Shown: one piece after another, positions 54,304 to 63,238 of the stretch
How the letters are laid out: each line of letters opens with the position of its first letter
Position numbering within the stretch: position 1 is the stretch's first letter
Position numbers and translations under genes: made by a program
NCBI RefSeq assembly: GCF_007004625.1
Contig: NZ_VIFV01000010.1
Location: forward strand, 1 to 64,000
DNA: 64,000 nt
Reading direction: 5' to 3'
Origin: Planococcus salinarum
GTDB lineage: Bacteria > Bacillota > Bacilli > Bacillales_A > Planococcaceae
Notes under the pieces: model-generated
Database searches by the model: none
What the model saw: only the letters and a program-made list of their open reading frames with translations
What the model was told of the DNA's origin: nothing

Positions 54304-55206
54304 ATGAAATACGCGAAAGATGCTCTGGATGATTATATGCAATTTCTCCGAGTGGAACGGCAGTTGGCAGCCAATACTTTATTATCCTACGAACGCGACC
54401 TGAAAAGTTATGTGCAATACCTGAAAGAAGTTGAACAATTGGACTCGCTGCGCAATGTGGAACGGATACATATATTGAATCATCTCAGCCACCTGAAAGA
54501 GACGACGATGTCATCGAGGACGGTGGCACGGCACATTTCTTCCATACGGTCGTTCCACCAGTTCCTGATAAGGGAACGGATTGTCGACAAAGATCCGACT
54601 GTGCATCTTGAAATGCCACAGATGGACAAGAAATTGCCGAATGTGCTGTCGATAGAAGAAGTGGAAGCTCTGATTGAGGCACCTGATACTTCCAAAGCGA
54701 ATGGCAAAAGAGACCAGGCCATGCTTGAATTGTTATATGCCAGCGGAATGCGTGTCAGCGAATGCATCAATTTGGATATGGAGGATGTCAACCTCACGAT
54801 GGGCTTTGTGCGCTGTTTCGGAAAAGGCGGCAAAGAGCGCATTATTCCTCTCGGAAAATCAGCACTGGGTGCCTGCAAAGATTATTTAGCCGGTCCAAGA
54901 AGCGAGCTGGAAAAAACCGGAGTTACGACAGATGCTTTATTCATCAACCAAAGGGGTAAAAGACTTACGAGGCAGGGATTTTGGAAATTGCTGAAACAAC
55001 ATGCCCAAAAAGCGGGAATACAAAAAGAATTGACGCCGCATACATTAAGGCATTCCTTTGCGACCCATCTGATTGAGAATGGCGCAGATCTCCGGGCAGT
55101 CCAGGAAATGCTGGGCCATGCAGACATTTCGACAACGCAGATCTACACTCATGTCAGCAAAACAAGATTGAAAGATGTTTATTCACAATTTCATCCTAGA
55201 GCATAA
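54304..55206 (+). CDS. xerD: Tyrosine recombinase XerD
   Basis: Site-specific recombinase that, with XerC, resolves chromosome dimers at dif. 300 residues: SAM-like N-terminal domain and catalytic domain with Arg in [23 protein letters not shown] (His-x-x-Arg), GHADISTTQ and nucleophile Tyr in IYTHVS near residue 280. ATG 54304 after AAGGAGGCGGAG; an ATG 57 bases upstream has no ribosome site. Located upstream of deoB as in B. subtilis ripX-drm. Confidence 0.96.
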   Translation: MKYAKDALDDYMQFLRVERQLAANTLLSYERDLKSYVQYLKEVEQLDSLRNVERIHILNHLSHLKETTMSSRTVARHISSIRSFHQFLIRERIVDKDPTVHLEMPQMDKKLPNVLSIEEVEALIEAPDTSKANGKRDQAMLELLYASGMRVSECINLDMEDVNLTMGFVRCFGKGGKERIIPLGKSALGACKDYLAGPRSELEKTGVTTDALFINQRGKRLTRQGFWKLLKQHAQKAGIQKELTPHTLRHSFATHLIENGADLRAVQEMLGHADISTTQIYTHVSKTRLKDVYSQFHPRA

Positions 55207-55211
55207 AATAG

Positions 55212-55225
55212 GTCAGACATCTGAC
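55212..55225 (+). promoter_or_regulatory. Palindromic operator candidate (copy 2), deoB-pdp
   Basis: GTCAGACATCTGAC, the same 6-2-6 palindrome as at 5879-5892 with compensated end bases. It overlaps the deoB -35 (CTGACA at 55221-55226), the geometry of a repressor site. Confidence 0.65.
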
Positions 55226-55248
55226 ATTTTAAAGTTTTGTGGTAAAAT
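55221..55248 (+). promoter_or_regulatory. deoB-pdp promoter
   Basis: CTGACA (55221-55226), 16-base spacer, extended -10 TGGTAAAAT (TAAAAT at 55243-55248). Confidence 0.65.
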
Positions 55249-55283
55249 AGCAAGGTAAATAAGGTAAACAAGGAGGGTGTTAA

Positions 55284-56468
55284 ATGACAAACAAACGATT
55301 TAATCGCATTCATTTAGTTGTTCTGGATTCCGTGGGGATTGGCGAAGCCCCTGATGCTGAAGCATTCGGCGATAAAGGTTCCGATACACTGGGCCATATC
55401 GCTGAAGCAGTGGGTGGTTTGAACATGCCGAATATGGAACGGTTGGGCCTCGGCAATATCAAGGCGGCAGAAGGGATTTCCCCTGTAACTTCACCGGAAG
55501 CTTATTATGGGCGCCTGCAGGAAGCATCTGTCGGAAAAGACACGATGACCGGACACTGGGAGATCATGGGGCTGAATATTGATACGCCATTCAAGGTCTA
55601 TCCTGATGGTTTCCCGCCGGAACTGATTGCACAACTCGAAGAAAAAACGGGGCGCAAAGTAATCGGCAACAAACCTGCCAGCGGCACAGAAATTTTGGAT
55701 GAACTTGGGGAAGAACACATGAAAACCGGCGCAATCATCGTCTATACTTCCGCTGATCCGGTTCTTCAGATTGCAGCGCATGAAGAAGTCGTGCCGCTTG
55801 AGGAACTGTATAAAATCTGTGAAATAGCGCGGGAACTGACCCTGTCGCCCGAATTTTTGGTGGGCCGGGTAATCGCCCGTCCTTTCCTTGGGGAAAAAGG
55901 GGCGTTTAAACGGACAACGAATCGACATGATTACGCCCTGACACCATTCAGCCGGACAGTCATGAACGAATTGAAGGATAACGGCAAGGATGTCATCGCC
56001 ATCGGAAAAATTGATGATATTTATAACGGAGCAGGTGTAACCAAAGCGCTTCGCACGAAAGACAACACTGACGGAATGGACATACTGGCTCAAGTGGCCG
56101 GAGAACCCTTCACCGGCATCAGCTTCCTGAACCTGGTTGATTTTGATGCGCTGTTCGGACATCGCCGGGATCCACATGGATACGGAGCGGCACTTGAAGA
56201 ATTCGACCGCCGATTGCCTGAAGTTCTGGAAAAGATGGACAGCGAAGATCTTTTGATCCTCACTGCTGACCATGGCAACGACCCGACATTCTCGGGCACG
56301 GACCATACACGCGAATTTGTCCCTTTGCTGGCCTATTCACCGCGCTTTGCCAGAGGGAAAGAATTGGGGCTCGGTTCCACATTTGCGGATATTGGTGCCA
56401 CAATTGCTGATAACTTCTCCGTGCCGATGCCGGAGTTCGGAACAAGCTTCCTGTCAAAATTAAAATAA
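55284..56468 (+). CDS. deoB: Phosphopentomutase
   Basis: Converts (deoxy)ribose-1-phosphate to the 5-phosphate. 394-residue alkaline-phosphatase-superfamily enzyme with metal site [14 protein letters not shown], phospho-Thr in [10 protein letters not shown], and [22 protein letters not shown] 55284 after AAGGAGGGTG. Followed after 18 bases by pdp; a purine nucleoside phosphorylase gene usually between them is missing. Confidence 0.97.
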   Translation: MTNKRFNRIHLVVLDSVGIGEAPDAEAFGDKGSDTLGHIAEAVGGLNMPNMERLGLGNIKAAEGISPVTSPEAYYGRLQEASVGKDTMTGHWEIMGLNIDTPFKVYPDGFPPELIAQLEEKTGRKVIGNKPASGTEILDELGEEHMKTGAIIVYTSADPVLQIAAHEEVVPLEELYKICEIARELTLSPEFLVGRVIARPFLGEKGAFKRTTNRHDYALTPFSRTVMNELKDNGKDVIAIGKIDDIYNGAGVTKALRTKDNTDGMDILAQVAGEPFTGISFLNLVDFDALFGHRRDPHGYGAALEEFDRRLPEVLEKMDSEDLLILTADHGNDPTFSGTDHTREFVPLLAYSPRFARGKELGLGSTFADIGATIADNFSVPMPEFGTSFLSKLK

Positions 56469-56486
56469 CAAAGGTGGTTACCCTGC

Positions 56487-57791
56487 ATGAGAATGGTAGA
56501 TTTGATCGAAAAGAAAAGAGACGGTTTTGAACTTTCAACAGAAGAAATTCAATATATCGTTACTGGCTATACAGCTGGCGATATTGATGATTACCAGATG
56601 AGCGCATTTTTAATGGCTGTCTATTTCCAGAACATGACCGACCGCGAACGTGCGGACCTGACGATGGCCATGGCCGCTTCAGGAGATCAGATTGACCTTT
56701 CCGCAATTGACGGCATTAAAGTGGACAAGCATTCCACAGGGGGTGTCGGAGATACGACGACATTGGTTCTGGGGCCATTGGTAGCTGCATGCGGAGTGCC
56801 GGTAGCAAAAATGAGCGGACGCGGCCTCGGCCATACAGGCGGTACGATCGATAAACTGGAAGCCATCGAAGGTTTCCATGTTGAACTGTCCACGGAAGAC
56901 TTTATCAAACAGGTTAACGATATCAAAGTGGCGGTTATCGGCCAAAGCGGCAACCTGACACCTGCTGATAAAAAGCTATATGCACTTCGGGATGTTACGG
57001 CTACTGTAAACAGTATTCCGTTGATCGCCAGCTCGATCATGAGCAAAAAGATTGCAGCCGGAGCTGACGCCATCGTGCTCGACGTGAAGACGGGTGAAGG
57101 TGCATTTATGAAAACGGCTGAAGATGCTGAGGAATTGGCACATGCCATGGTCGGCATCGGCAATGCCACAGGACGCAAGACAATGGCGATCATTTCTGAT
57201 ATGAGCCAGCCTCTGGGCTTTGCCATCGGCAATGCGCTGGAAGTAAAAGAGGCAATTGAAACATTGCAGGGCAAAGGACCTGAAGATCTCACCGAACTTT
57301 GCCTCGTGCTCGGCAGCCAGATGGTCGTTGTAGGCGGAAAAGCAGATAACCTGGATCAGGCACGCAAAATGCTGGAAGAAGTAATCGACAATGGGAAAGC
57401 ATTGGAAGTGTTCCGCCAGTTTATCAAAGCCCAGGGCGGAAATCCTTCAGTAGTGGACGACGTCAGCTTATTACCGCAGGCGAAATTCGTGAAAGAGGTT
57501 CCATCCCAGAAAGAAGGTTACGTTTCCTTTATGGAAGCAGACGAAATCGGTACTGCAGCAATGGTGTTGGGAGCTGGCAGAGCAACAAAAGACTCCGAGA
57601 TTGATTTGGCTGTAGGCATCGTGCTTCACAAAAAAGTCGGTGATTTCGTCCGGAAAGGTGAGGCGATAGCGACTGTCTATTCAAATACAGAGGACCTCGC
57701 ACAATGCCTGGAGATGTTATATAATAGTATAGAATTCAAAGATGAACCGGTTGAAAAGATTCAGCTGATTTCAAAATTGATTACAGACTAG
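56487..57791 (+). CDS. pdp: Pyrimidine-nucleoside phosphorylase
   Basis: Phosphorolysis of uridine, deoxyuridine and thymidine to base and (deoxy)ribose-1-phosphate, which DeoB then isomerises. 434 residues with the family signature [18 protein letters not shown] and phosphate loop [13 protein letters not shown] 56487 after AAAGGTGG; ATG 56493 is possible. Second gene of the deoB-pdp unit. Confidence 0.96.
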   Translation: MRMVDLIEKKRDGFELSTEEIQYIVTGYTAGDIDDYQMSAFLMAVYFQNMTDRERADLTMAMAASGDQIDLSAIDGIKVDKHSTGGVGDTTTLVLGPLVAACGVPVAKMSGRGLGHTGGTIDKLEAIEGFHVELSTEDFIKQVNDIKVAVIGQSGNLTPADKKLYALRDVTATVNSIPLIASSIMSKKIAAGADAIVLDVKTGEGAFMKTAEDAEELAHAMVGIGNATGRKTMAIISDMSQPLGFAIGNALEVKEAIETLQGKGPEDLTELCLVLGSQMVVVGGKADNLDQARKMLEEVIDNGKALEVFRQFIKAQGGNPSVVDDVSLLPQAKFVKEVPSQKEGYVSFMEADEIGTAAMVLGAGRATKDSEIDLAVGIVLHKKVGDFVRKGEAIATVYSNTEDLAQCLEMLYNSIEFKDEPVEKIQLISKLITD

Positions 57792-57797
57792 GAAAAT

Positions 57798-57826
57798 CTT
57801 GCCGGAAACTCCGGCAAGGTTTTTTC
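57798..57826 (+). terminator. Terminator after pdp
   Basis: CTTGCCGG (57798-57805) / CCGGCAAG (57811-57818) then T6. Confidence 0.9.
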
Positions 57827-57851
57827 AAATTTTCCATTCAGGGGGACAATT

Positions 57852-59174
57852 ATGCATTTATACGGGACTCAAACCATCGACGGACATGGCCACTTAACTA
57901 TCGGAGGGGTCGATTCGGTCGATTTGGCCAAAGAATATGGGACTCCGCTGTTTGTTTATGATATCGAACTTTTCCGGAACCGGGCACAGGCCTTCCAGCA
58001 AACTTTTGAAAACGCCGGTATCGGTTATCAGGTGGCATATGCCAGCAAAGCTTTTTCAAGTGTTGCAATCTATCAGGTTGCGGCTCAGGAAAACCTTTCG
58101 CTTGATGTGGTATCCAGTGGAGAATTATTCACAGCTGTTAAAGCGGGTTTTCCGAAAGAAAAGATTCACTTCCATGGCAATAATAAAAGCATCGATGAAC
58201 TGATGATGGCGTTTCAAGAAGAAATAGGGTGCATCGTTGTAGATAATTTTCACGAAATTTCACAGCTGAAATTTCTTTCTGAGAAGCTGGAACAGCCGAT
58301 GAATATACTTCTGAGGGTTACACCGGGAATTGAAGCCCATACGCACGATTATATTACAACCGGCCAGGAAGACTCGAAATTCGGGTTTGATCTGAATAAC
58401 GGCCAGGCTGATGAAGCATTCCAACAAACTTACCAGCATGAATTCCTGAACGTTCTCGGCCTTCATTGCCACATCGGTTCACAGATTTTTGATACCGCCG
58501 CATTCCGGCTGGCCGCGGAAAAATTGGTCAAAAAAATGGCGGTTTGGCAAAAAGAATTTGGCTACCGATGCGAAGTGTTGAATCTGGGCGGTGGTTTCGG
58601 GATACGCTATACAGACGAAGACCAGCCTCTTGAGCCCTCACAATATGTAAAAGAGATGATCGAAACGGTTAAGGAAATTTCCGGGGAGGCAGAATTCCCT
58701 GTTCCTGAAATCTGGATTGAGCCCGGACGTTCGTTGGTAGGGGATGCAGGCACCACGCTTTATACAATAGGTTCGATGAAGGAAGTTCCGGGGGTTCGGA
58801 AATACATTGCGGTGGATGGCGGCATGTCCGATAATATCAGACCGGCGTTATACGGGGCGGCCTACAGCTCGCTGATTGCCAACAAAGCGGGCCAGGCACT
58901 GACAGAAACTTATACGGTAGCCGGAAAATGCTGTGAATCGGGAGACAAGCTGATTGAACGGGCAGAACTGCCTGAAGCTTCTGCCGGAGACATTTTGGCG
59001 GTATTCTGCACAGGCGCATACGGCTATTCGATGGCGAGCAATTATAACCGCATTGCACGCCCTGCAATCGTATTTGCAGAAAATGGTACGCATCAGCTGG
59101 CGGTCAGACGCGAGACGAATGACGATATGACCCGTCTTGATCTGGAATACAGGGCCGGGGCGAAACGAAAATGA
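57852..59174 (+). CDS. lysA: Diaminopimelate decarboxylase
   Basis: Makes L-lysine from meso-DAP. 440-residue fold-type III PLP enzyme: PLP lysine Lys66 in YASKAFSS, HCHIGSQ, LGGGFGIRY, EPGRSLV and CCESGD. ATG 57852 after CAGGGGGACA. No lysine riboswitch fits in the 60-base gap before it. Its stop overlaps the start of a 32-codon gene (ATGA). Confidence 0.97.
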   Translation: MHLYGTQTIDGHGHLTIGGVDSVDLAKEYGTPLFVYDIELFRNRAQAFQQTFENAGIGYQVAYASKAFSSVAIYQVAAQENLSLDVVSSGELFTAVKAGFPKEKIHFHGNNKSIDELMMAFQEEIGCIVVDNFHEISQLKFLSEKLEQPMNILLRVTPGIEAHTHDYITTGQEDSKFGFDLNNGQADEAFQQTYQHEFLNVLGLHCHIGSQIFDTAAFRLAAEKLVKKMAVWQKEFGYRCEVLNLGGGFGIRYTDEDQPLEPSQYVKEMIETVKEISGEAEFPVPEIWIEPGRSLVGDAGTTLYTIGSMKEVPGVRKYIAVDGGMSDNIRPALYGAAYSSLIANKAGQALTETYTVAGKCCESGDKLIERAELPEASAGDILAVFCTGAYGYSMASNYNRIARPAIVFAENGTHQLAVRRETNDDMTRLDLEYRAGAKRK

Positions 59175-59269
59175 GGAACACCAATATTGTACTTCTCATC
59201 ATCCTATTGGTGATGGCGATTGGCTGGAGCCTGGCTTATTGGTTTTTCTTTGCAGATCAGGTAGGGTGA
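59171..59269 (+). CDS. 32-residue predicted membrane microprotein overlapping lysA
   Basis: ATG 59171 overlaps the lysA stop (ATGA), the classic translational-coupling geometry, and runs 32 codons to TGA at 59267-59269. The product starts MRNTNI, continues with about 23 hydrophobic residues (VLLIILLVMAIGWSLAY then WFFF) and ends ADQVG, so one membrane helix fills nearly the whole protein. It is too short for routine gene callers. Not recognised; a real gene is inferred from the coupled start and clean hydrophobic profile. Confidence 0.6.
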   Translation: MRNTNIVLLIILLVMAIGWSLAYWFFFADQVG

Positions 59270-59443
59270 GTTTGCACGACCGCTTTTCCCTGTCCCTGCA
59301 TCGCTGCGCCGGCTTCGTCGCAAAGAGCCGGCGCCAAAAAGTTTGAGCCAGCTCTCGCTGCCACCTTTCTTCTGAACTTGAGTTATTAAGGGATATATAG
59401 TAGGATAAGTTAAGTTGCTTTAAGATGAAAACGAGGGATTATT
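59270..59443 (+). other. Gene-free stretch between the microprotein and ribT
   Basis: Contains GCGCCGGCTTCGTCGCAAAG followed by AGCCGGCGC (59308-59336), a strong GC-rich hairpin without a T tract, then an AT-rich segment. No FMN riboswitch or clear promoter seen. Confidence 0.4.
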
Positions 59444-59803
59444 ATGTTATACAGATACAAAAAATCATTCGAAAAAATTGCAATGGGTTTGCTGTCGTTC
59501 ATGCCGAAAGAGCGTGAACTGAAAAAATTGCAGCAGACGATGCATATATATGAAGAAAATCCGGATTGGCAATTATATCTTTGGAAAAAAAATGAGGATT
59601 TTGTCGGGCTGCTGGGCATTGAAATGGCTGAAGACCGTTTCACGGTCCATCATATTTCCGTTAATCCTTCCCATCGCGGTGAAGGCATCGGACGTGCAAT
59701 GATCGAAAAAATCCAACAGATCATGCAAGACAAAAAAATGCTTGCGACAAAAGAAACTGAAGCTTTCCTTACAAAATGTCCATCAAAAAAAGGCGAACTC
59801 TAA
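59444..59803 (+). CDS. ribT: GNAT acetyltransferase RibT
   Basis: 119-residue GNAT protein: opening RYKKSFEKIAMGLLSFMP is characteristic of RibT, and VNPSHRGEGIGRAMIEK is the acetyl-CoA-binding motif A. In B. subtilis ribT ends the riboflavin operon; here ribDEABH are absent at this locus and ribT stands alone between lysA and ypuF. Substrate unknown. Its 3' end lies in a bidirectional terminator. Confidence 0.9.
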   Translation: MLYRYKKSFEKIAMGLLSFMPKERELKKLQQTMHIYEENPDWQLYLWKKNEDFVGLLGIEMAEDRFTVHHISVNPSHRGEGIGRAMIEKIQQIMQDKKMLATKETEAFLTKCPSKKGEL

Positions 59804-59827
59804 TTTAAAGGTTCCGCCTTTTTTTTT
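59785..59827. terminator. Bidirectional terminator, ribT / ypuF
   Basis: AAAAAAAGGCGAAC pairs with GGTTCCGCCTTTTTTT between convergent genes whose stop codons lie within the hairpin. Confidence 0.82.
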
Positions 59828-60305
59828 GTTCCCGCAAATTGATGATTGATGTCCGGTCCCGAAGCCTGTGTTTGTGCATTAAAAAATGGGCGTCCAGAGT
59901 CTCGGATGGATTTTTAGCCATATGATGCCTGACTGCCTGGGCCAGTTCCTCTGATACGACAGGCAACCTGTAAGGAGTGAATGCTGTCCGGGCTGTTACT
60001 GCTTCGATTGAACCTGAAAGCTGATTCGCCAGGATTTTTCCGTCAAAGCCTTCTGTCCAAATTCCTGCATCCGACAATTTGTCTTTGGCCCGGATGAAAG
60101 AGCGCAGTGCCCCCGGGAAGTTGCTTCGGCGCCAATGGTACATGCCGACAGACATCTGGATCCACCCCGCAAGCGGATGCGTCTTGTCTTTCGGGGCGAC
60201 ATCCTTCCAATATTCTTCGCCGACTTCGTGGCATTCGAAATAATCTTCATTGGAATTGAAGTGTATGATGTATTGGATAAAGAGTGGATGATGGAGTGGG
60301 TGCAT
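59805..60305 (-). CDS. ypuF: DUF309 protein YpuF
   Basis: 166-residue helical protein with the DUF309 motif NEDYFECHEVGEEYW near residues 19-33 (conserved Glu/His, possibly a metal site) and AGWIQMSVGMYHW. Function unknown. ATG at 60305 (minus) after AAAGGGGAT. Divergent from scpA with only 59 bases between starts. Confidence 0.9.
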   Translation of the reverse strand: MHPLHHPLFIQYIIHFNSNEDYFECHEVGEEYWKDVAPKDKTHPLAGWIQMSVGMYHWRRSNFPGALRSFIRAKDKLSDAGIWTEGFDGKILANQLSGSIEAVTARTAFTPYRLPVVSEELAQAVRHHMAKNPSETLDAHFLMHKHRLRDRTSIINLREQKKRRNL

Positions 60306-60364
60306 TTTGATCCCCTTTCTACTATAATATATTGAGTATCTTTAACAGTCAGGTGGTTGGAAGA

Positions 60365-61138
60365 ATGTCCTATGAAGTAAAGGTGGAGGCTTTTGAAGGG
60401 CCCCTTGATTTATTATTGCATTTAATACACCGTTTGGAAATTGATATATACGATATTCCGGTTTCTCAAATCACTACCCAGTATATGGAGCATATCCGCG
60501 CGATGCAAGTTCTTGAGCTTAATGAGGCGAGTGAATATCTGGTTTTTGCGGCCACTCTGCTGGCTATAAAAAGCAAAACGTTGCTGCCGGTCCATCAGGG
60601 CGACCTTGAAGATCCTGATTATGAGTTTGAAGAGCAGGATCCCCGGGATGAACTGGTTTCCCGGCTGATCGAATACCGGAAATTCAAGGAAGCTTCTGCA
60701 CAGCTTAAGGAATTGGAAAGCGGGAGAGCGGCCATCTTCACGAAGCCGCCGATGGATTTGTCGGAATATCAGACCCTTGCCCCTTTTGAGAATATCGACC
60801 TTGAAGTCAATGCTTACGATATGCTTGGCGCATTCCAGAAACTAATGCGCAGAAAGAAATTGAAGGCGCCGTTGTCAGCCCGAATTGCCAGGCAGGAATT
60901 GTCCATCAAGGATCAGATGGCATCCATTGTCAGCACTTTAAAGGCGGCAAACGGAAAAGCGCACTTTACGGAATTATTCGCACACGATGACCGGTCAGTC
61001 ATGGTGGTATCTTTCCTGTCGTTACTGGAGCTGATGAAAAGGCAAGTCGTGGCAGTCGACCAGGAAAAGAACTTCACCGATCTGATGGTCGAACTGAGAA
61101 AGGAATCGTGGAACTATGATGACGCATCTTTCAAGTAA
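60365..61138 (+). CDS. scpA: Segregation and condensation protein A (kleisin)
   Basis: 257-residue bacterial kleisin that bridges SMC heads; N-terminal YEVKVEAFEGPLDLLLHLI is diagnostic, and the C-terminal winged helix follows SFLSLLELMKRQVVAVDQ. ATG 60365 lies 8 bases after AGGTGG; an in-frame TTG at 60332 is unlikely. Overlaps scpB by 23 bases. Confidence 0.96.
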   Translation: MSYEVKVEAFEGPLDLLLHLIHRLEIDIYDIPVSQITTQYMEHIRAMQVLELNEASEYLVFAATLLAIKSKTLLPVHQGDLEDPDYEFEEQDPRDELVSRLIEYRKFKEASAQLKELESGRAAIFTKPPMDLSEYQTLAPFENIDLEVNAYDMLGAFQKLMRRKKLKAPLSARIARQELSIKDQMASIVSTLKAANGKAHFTELFAHDDRSVMVVSFLSLLELMKRQVVAVDQEKNFTDLMVELRKESWNYDDASFK

Positions 61139-61709
61139 AATAGAAGCTTTGCTGTTTGTAGCCGGTGATGACGGCCTTTCGATGAAGCAGCTTGAATTTC
61201 TGACCGAGGCCGAAGAAAAGGTGATTTCAGATGAAATTGCCGCAATGGCGGTAAGATATGAACAAACTGAAACGGCTGGAATCGTGATCAAGGAATTGGC
61301 TGGTGTCTATCAACTGGTTACGAAAAAAGAAGTAGCCGACACGATTCAACGTCTAGTGGAAAACCCGACCGTCCAGTCCCTATCCCAGGCCTCCCTCGAA
61401 GTTTTGGCAATCATCGCCTACAAGCAGCCCATTACAAGAGTGGAGATAGAAGATCTCAGAGGCGTAAAAAGTGAAAAGGCTTTATATACCCTTGCCGGCA
61501 AAGGACTTATTCAGGAAACCGGCAGAGCAGAAGGAACGGGACGTGCGATTCTTTACGGCACGACCGGCGAGTTCCTGAATTATTTTGGGCTGAAGAACCT
61601 CGATGAACTGCCTGCGCTGCCGGAAGAAGCGGGAGCAGACACGGAAGATGAAACGGACCTTTTCATGACCAAATTCCAGGAAGCATTCAAAGAAGAAGCG
61701 AAAGTATAA
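61116..61709 (+). CDS. scpB: Segregation and condensation protein B
   Basis: 197-residue tandem winged-helix partner of ScpA and SMC in chromosome condensation: IEALLFVAGDDGLS, SQASLEVLAIIAYKQPITR and RGVKSEKALYTL are the family signatures. Start ATG 61116 or 61119, inside the scpA end, indicating coupled translation. ypuI, dacB, spmA and spmB, normally between scpB and rluB, are absent. Confidence 0.96.
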   Translation: MMTHLSSKIEALLFVAGDDGLSMKQLEFLTEAEEKVISDEIAAMAVRYEQTETAGIVIKELAGVYQLVTKKEVADTIQRLVENPTVQSLSQASLEVLAIIAYKQPITRVEIEDLRGVKSEKALYTLAGKGLIQETGRAEGTGRAILYGTTGEFLNYFGLKNLDELPALPEEAGADTEDETDLFMTKFQEAFKEEAKV

Positions 61710-61721
61710 CATATAGTAAGT

Positions 61722-61798
61722 TGATTTAAAGAACCAGCAAAATTATGACGCTTCGGCTAATGTCTTTGAAGCTGTTTTGCGGAATATCGGCTACTGAA
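61722..61798 (+). repeat. Dispersed intergenic repeat, copy between scpB and rluB
   Basis: Starts GATTTAAAGAACCAG, contains ATGACGCTTCGGC and ends TTTTGCGGAATATCGGCT (61775-61792). Best-preserved match to the copies at 54121 and 17587. GCAAAA (61736-61741) can pair with TTTTGC (61775-61780). Confidence 0.6.
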
Positions 61799-61843
61799 AT
61801 TTATTTATTCAATATAGAACATTAAATTAGATGGGGTGAGTTT

Positions 61844-62575
61844 ATGGAACGATTGCAAAAAATGCTGGCACATGCCGGCGTCGCTTCAAGACGAAAAGCG
61901 GAACAAATGATTTTGGACGGAAAAGTCCGCGTGAACGGAAAAGTGATCAAGGAATTGGGCACGAAAGTTTCCAGTTCGGATACGATTGAAGTCGAAGGCG
62001 TACAACTTGAAAAAGAACAGAAAGTCTATTTCTTATTGTACAAACCGCGCGGTGTCATATCAGCGGTAACAGATGATAAAAATCGGAAAGTGGTTACAGA
62101 CTTTTTTGAAGGGATAGATAAGCGGATTTATCCTGTGGGACGCCTGGATTATGATACGTCCGGTTTGTTGATCATGACCAATGATGGAGAATTCGCAAAT
62201 ATCCTTACACACCCGAAATATGAAATTGATAAGACTTATGTGGCAAGACTGAAGGGGATACCTGAAAAGGATGAACTTCGGAAATTGGAAAAAGGCATCA
62301 AGTTGGAAGACGGGATGACGGCGCCAGCGAAGGTTAAACTCCTTTCAGGTGACAGCAAACAGGGCAAAGGGATCGTCCAGATTACAATTCACGAAGGCAG
62401 AAACCGTCAGGTAAGAAGAATGTTCGAAGCAATTGGCTATCCTGTACAAAAACTGAGCCGCGAACAATTCGGATTTTTGACGTTGCACGGACTGAATGCA
62501 GGAGAGTCGCGCCAATTGACATCGCATGAAGTGAAACTGCTGCGTGTCATGGCTGAAACAGGCAAGAGGCACTAA
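61844..62575 (+). CDS. rluB: 23S rRNA pseudouridine synthase RluB
   Basis: 243 residues: N-terminal S4 RNA-binding domain (LQKMLAHAGVASRRKAEQMI) and RsuA-family catalytic domain with Asp in GRLDYDTSGLL and KTYVARLKG, RNRQVRRMF. In B. subtilis RluB modifies U2633 in 23S rRNA. ATG 61844 after GATGGGGTGA. Confidence 0.95.
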   Translation: MERLQKMLAHAGVASRRKAEQMILDGKVRVNGKVIKELGTKVSSSDTIEVEGVQLEKEQKVYFLLYKPRGVISAVTDDKNRKVVTDFFEGIDKRIYPVGRLDYDTSGLLIMTNDGEFANILTHPKYEIDKTYVARLKGIPEKDELRKLEKGIKLEDGMTAPAKVKLLSGDSKQGKGIVQITIHEGRNRQVRRMFEAIGYPVQKLSREQFGFLTLHGLNAGESRQLTSHEVKLLRVMAETGKRH

Positions 62576-62583
62576 CGTTCACA

Positions 62584-62608
62584 AACCCTTCAAAACTCCG
62601 GGTTTTTT
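62584..62608 (+). terminator. Weak terminator after rluB
   Basis: Short AACCC/GGGTT stem followed by T6; partial read-through to resA is likely. Confidence 0.5.
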
Positions 62609-62664
62609 GTATATTAAACTTTGCTATAATGGGTTCAATAATGACCTCGGAGGAGGAACTACGC

Positions 62665-63225
62665 ATGTCAGAAGATAAAAAAGCGAAAAAACCGATAAAA
62701 AAAAGAAACCGCGCGATCATGCGTTCAGCCATATTAGCTTTGCTGGTATTCGCAATCGGCTACACAATCTATAACAGTGTCACCGCTGAGGATGTCGAAT
62801 TTTTGAGAACAGGCGATAAGGCTCCGGATTTTGTCCTCAAGGATATGGAAGGCAACCAACACAAGCTGTCAGATTATAAAGGCCAGGGTGTATTCCTGAA
62901 TTTCTGGGGCACCTGGTGTGAACCCTGCGTTGAAGAAATGCCTGCCATGGACAGGCAGTATAAAGAGTTCGAAGAACAGGGTGTACAAGTACTTGCTGTA
63001 AATATCGCCCAATCTGATTTCGAAGTGCAGTCATTTGTTGATCGTTTCAAATTGTCTTTTCCGGTAGTGATAGATAAATCCAAATCGGTTATGACGGCTT
63101 ATAATATCAGGCCTTTACCGACTACCATTCTCGTCAATCCGGAAGGTGAGATTGAGCGGATTGTCACCGGTGAAATGTCGGAACAGGATATTAAAGGCTT
63201 CATGGAAGAAATCAGACCTCAATAA
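62665..63225 (+). CDS. resA: Thiol-disulfide oxidoreductase ResA
   Basis: Membrane-tethered thioredoxin-like protein that reduces apocytochrome c on the outer face of the membrane. 186 residues: lysine-rich N-terminus, membrane anchor (about 19-37), TlpA-like fold with active site WCEPC (Cys85, Cys88) and the cis-Pro region PLPTTI. ATG 62665 after GGAGGAGGA. First gene of the res operon, with resB following after 13 bases. Confidence 0.96.
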   Translation: MSEDKKAKKPIKKRNRAIMRSAILALLVFAIGYTIYNSVTAEDVEFLRTGDKAPDFVLKDMEGNQHKLSDYKGQGVFLNFWGTWCEPCVEEMPAMDRQYKEFEEQGVQVLAVNIAQSDFEVQSFVDRFKLSFPVVIDKSKSVMTAYNIRPLPTTILVNPEGEIERIVTGEMSEQDIKGFMEEIRPQ

Positions 63226-63238
63226 GGAGTTTTTTGGG

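Noticed and set aside
57792-57851. Lysine riboswitch before lysA
   Set aside because: Only 60 bases separate pdp and lysA and these hold the pdp terminator; there is no room for an L-box.
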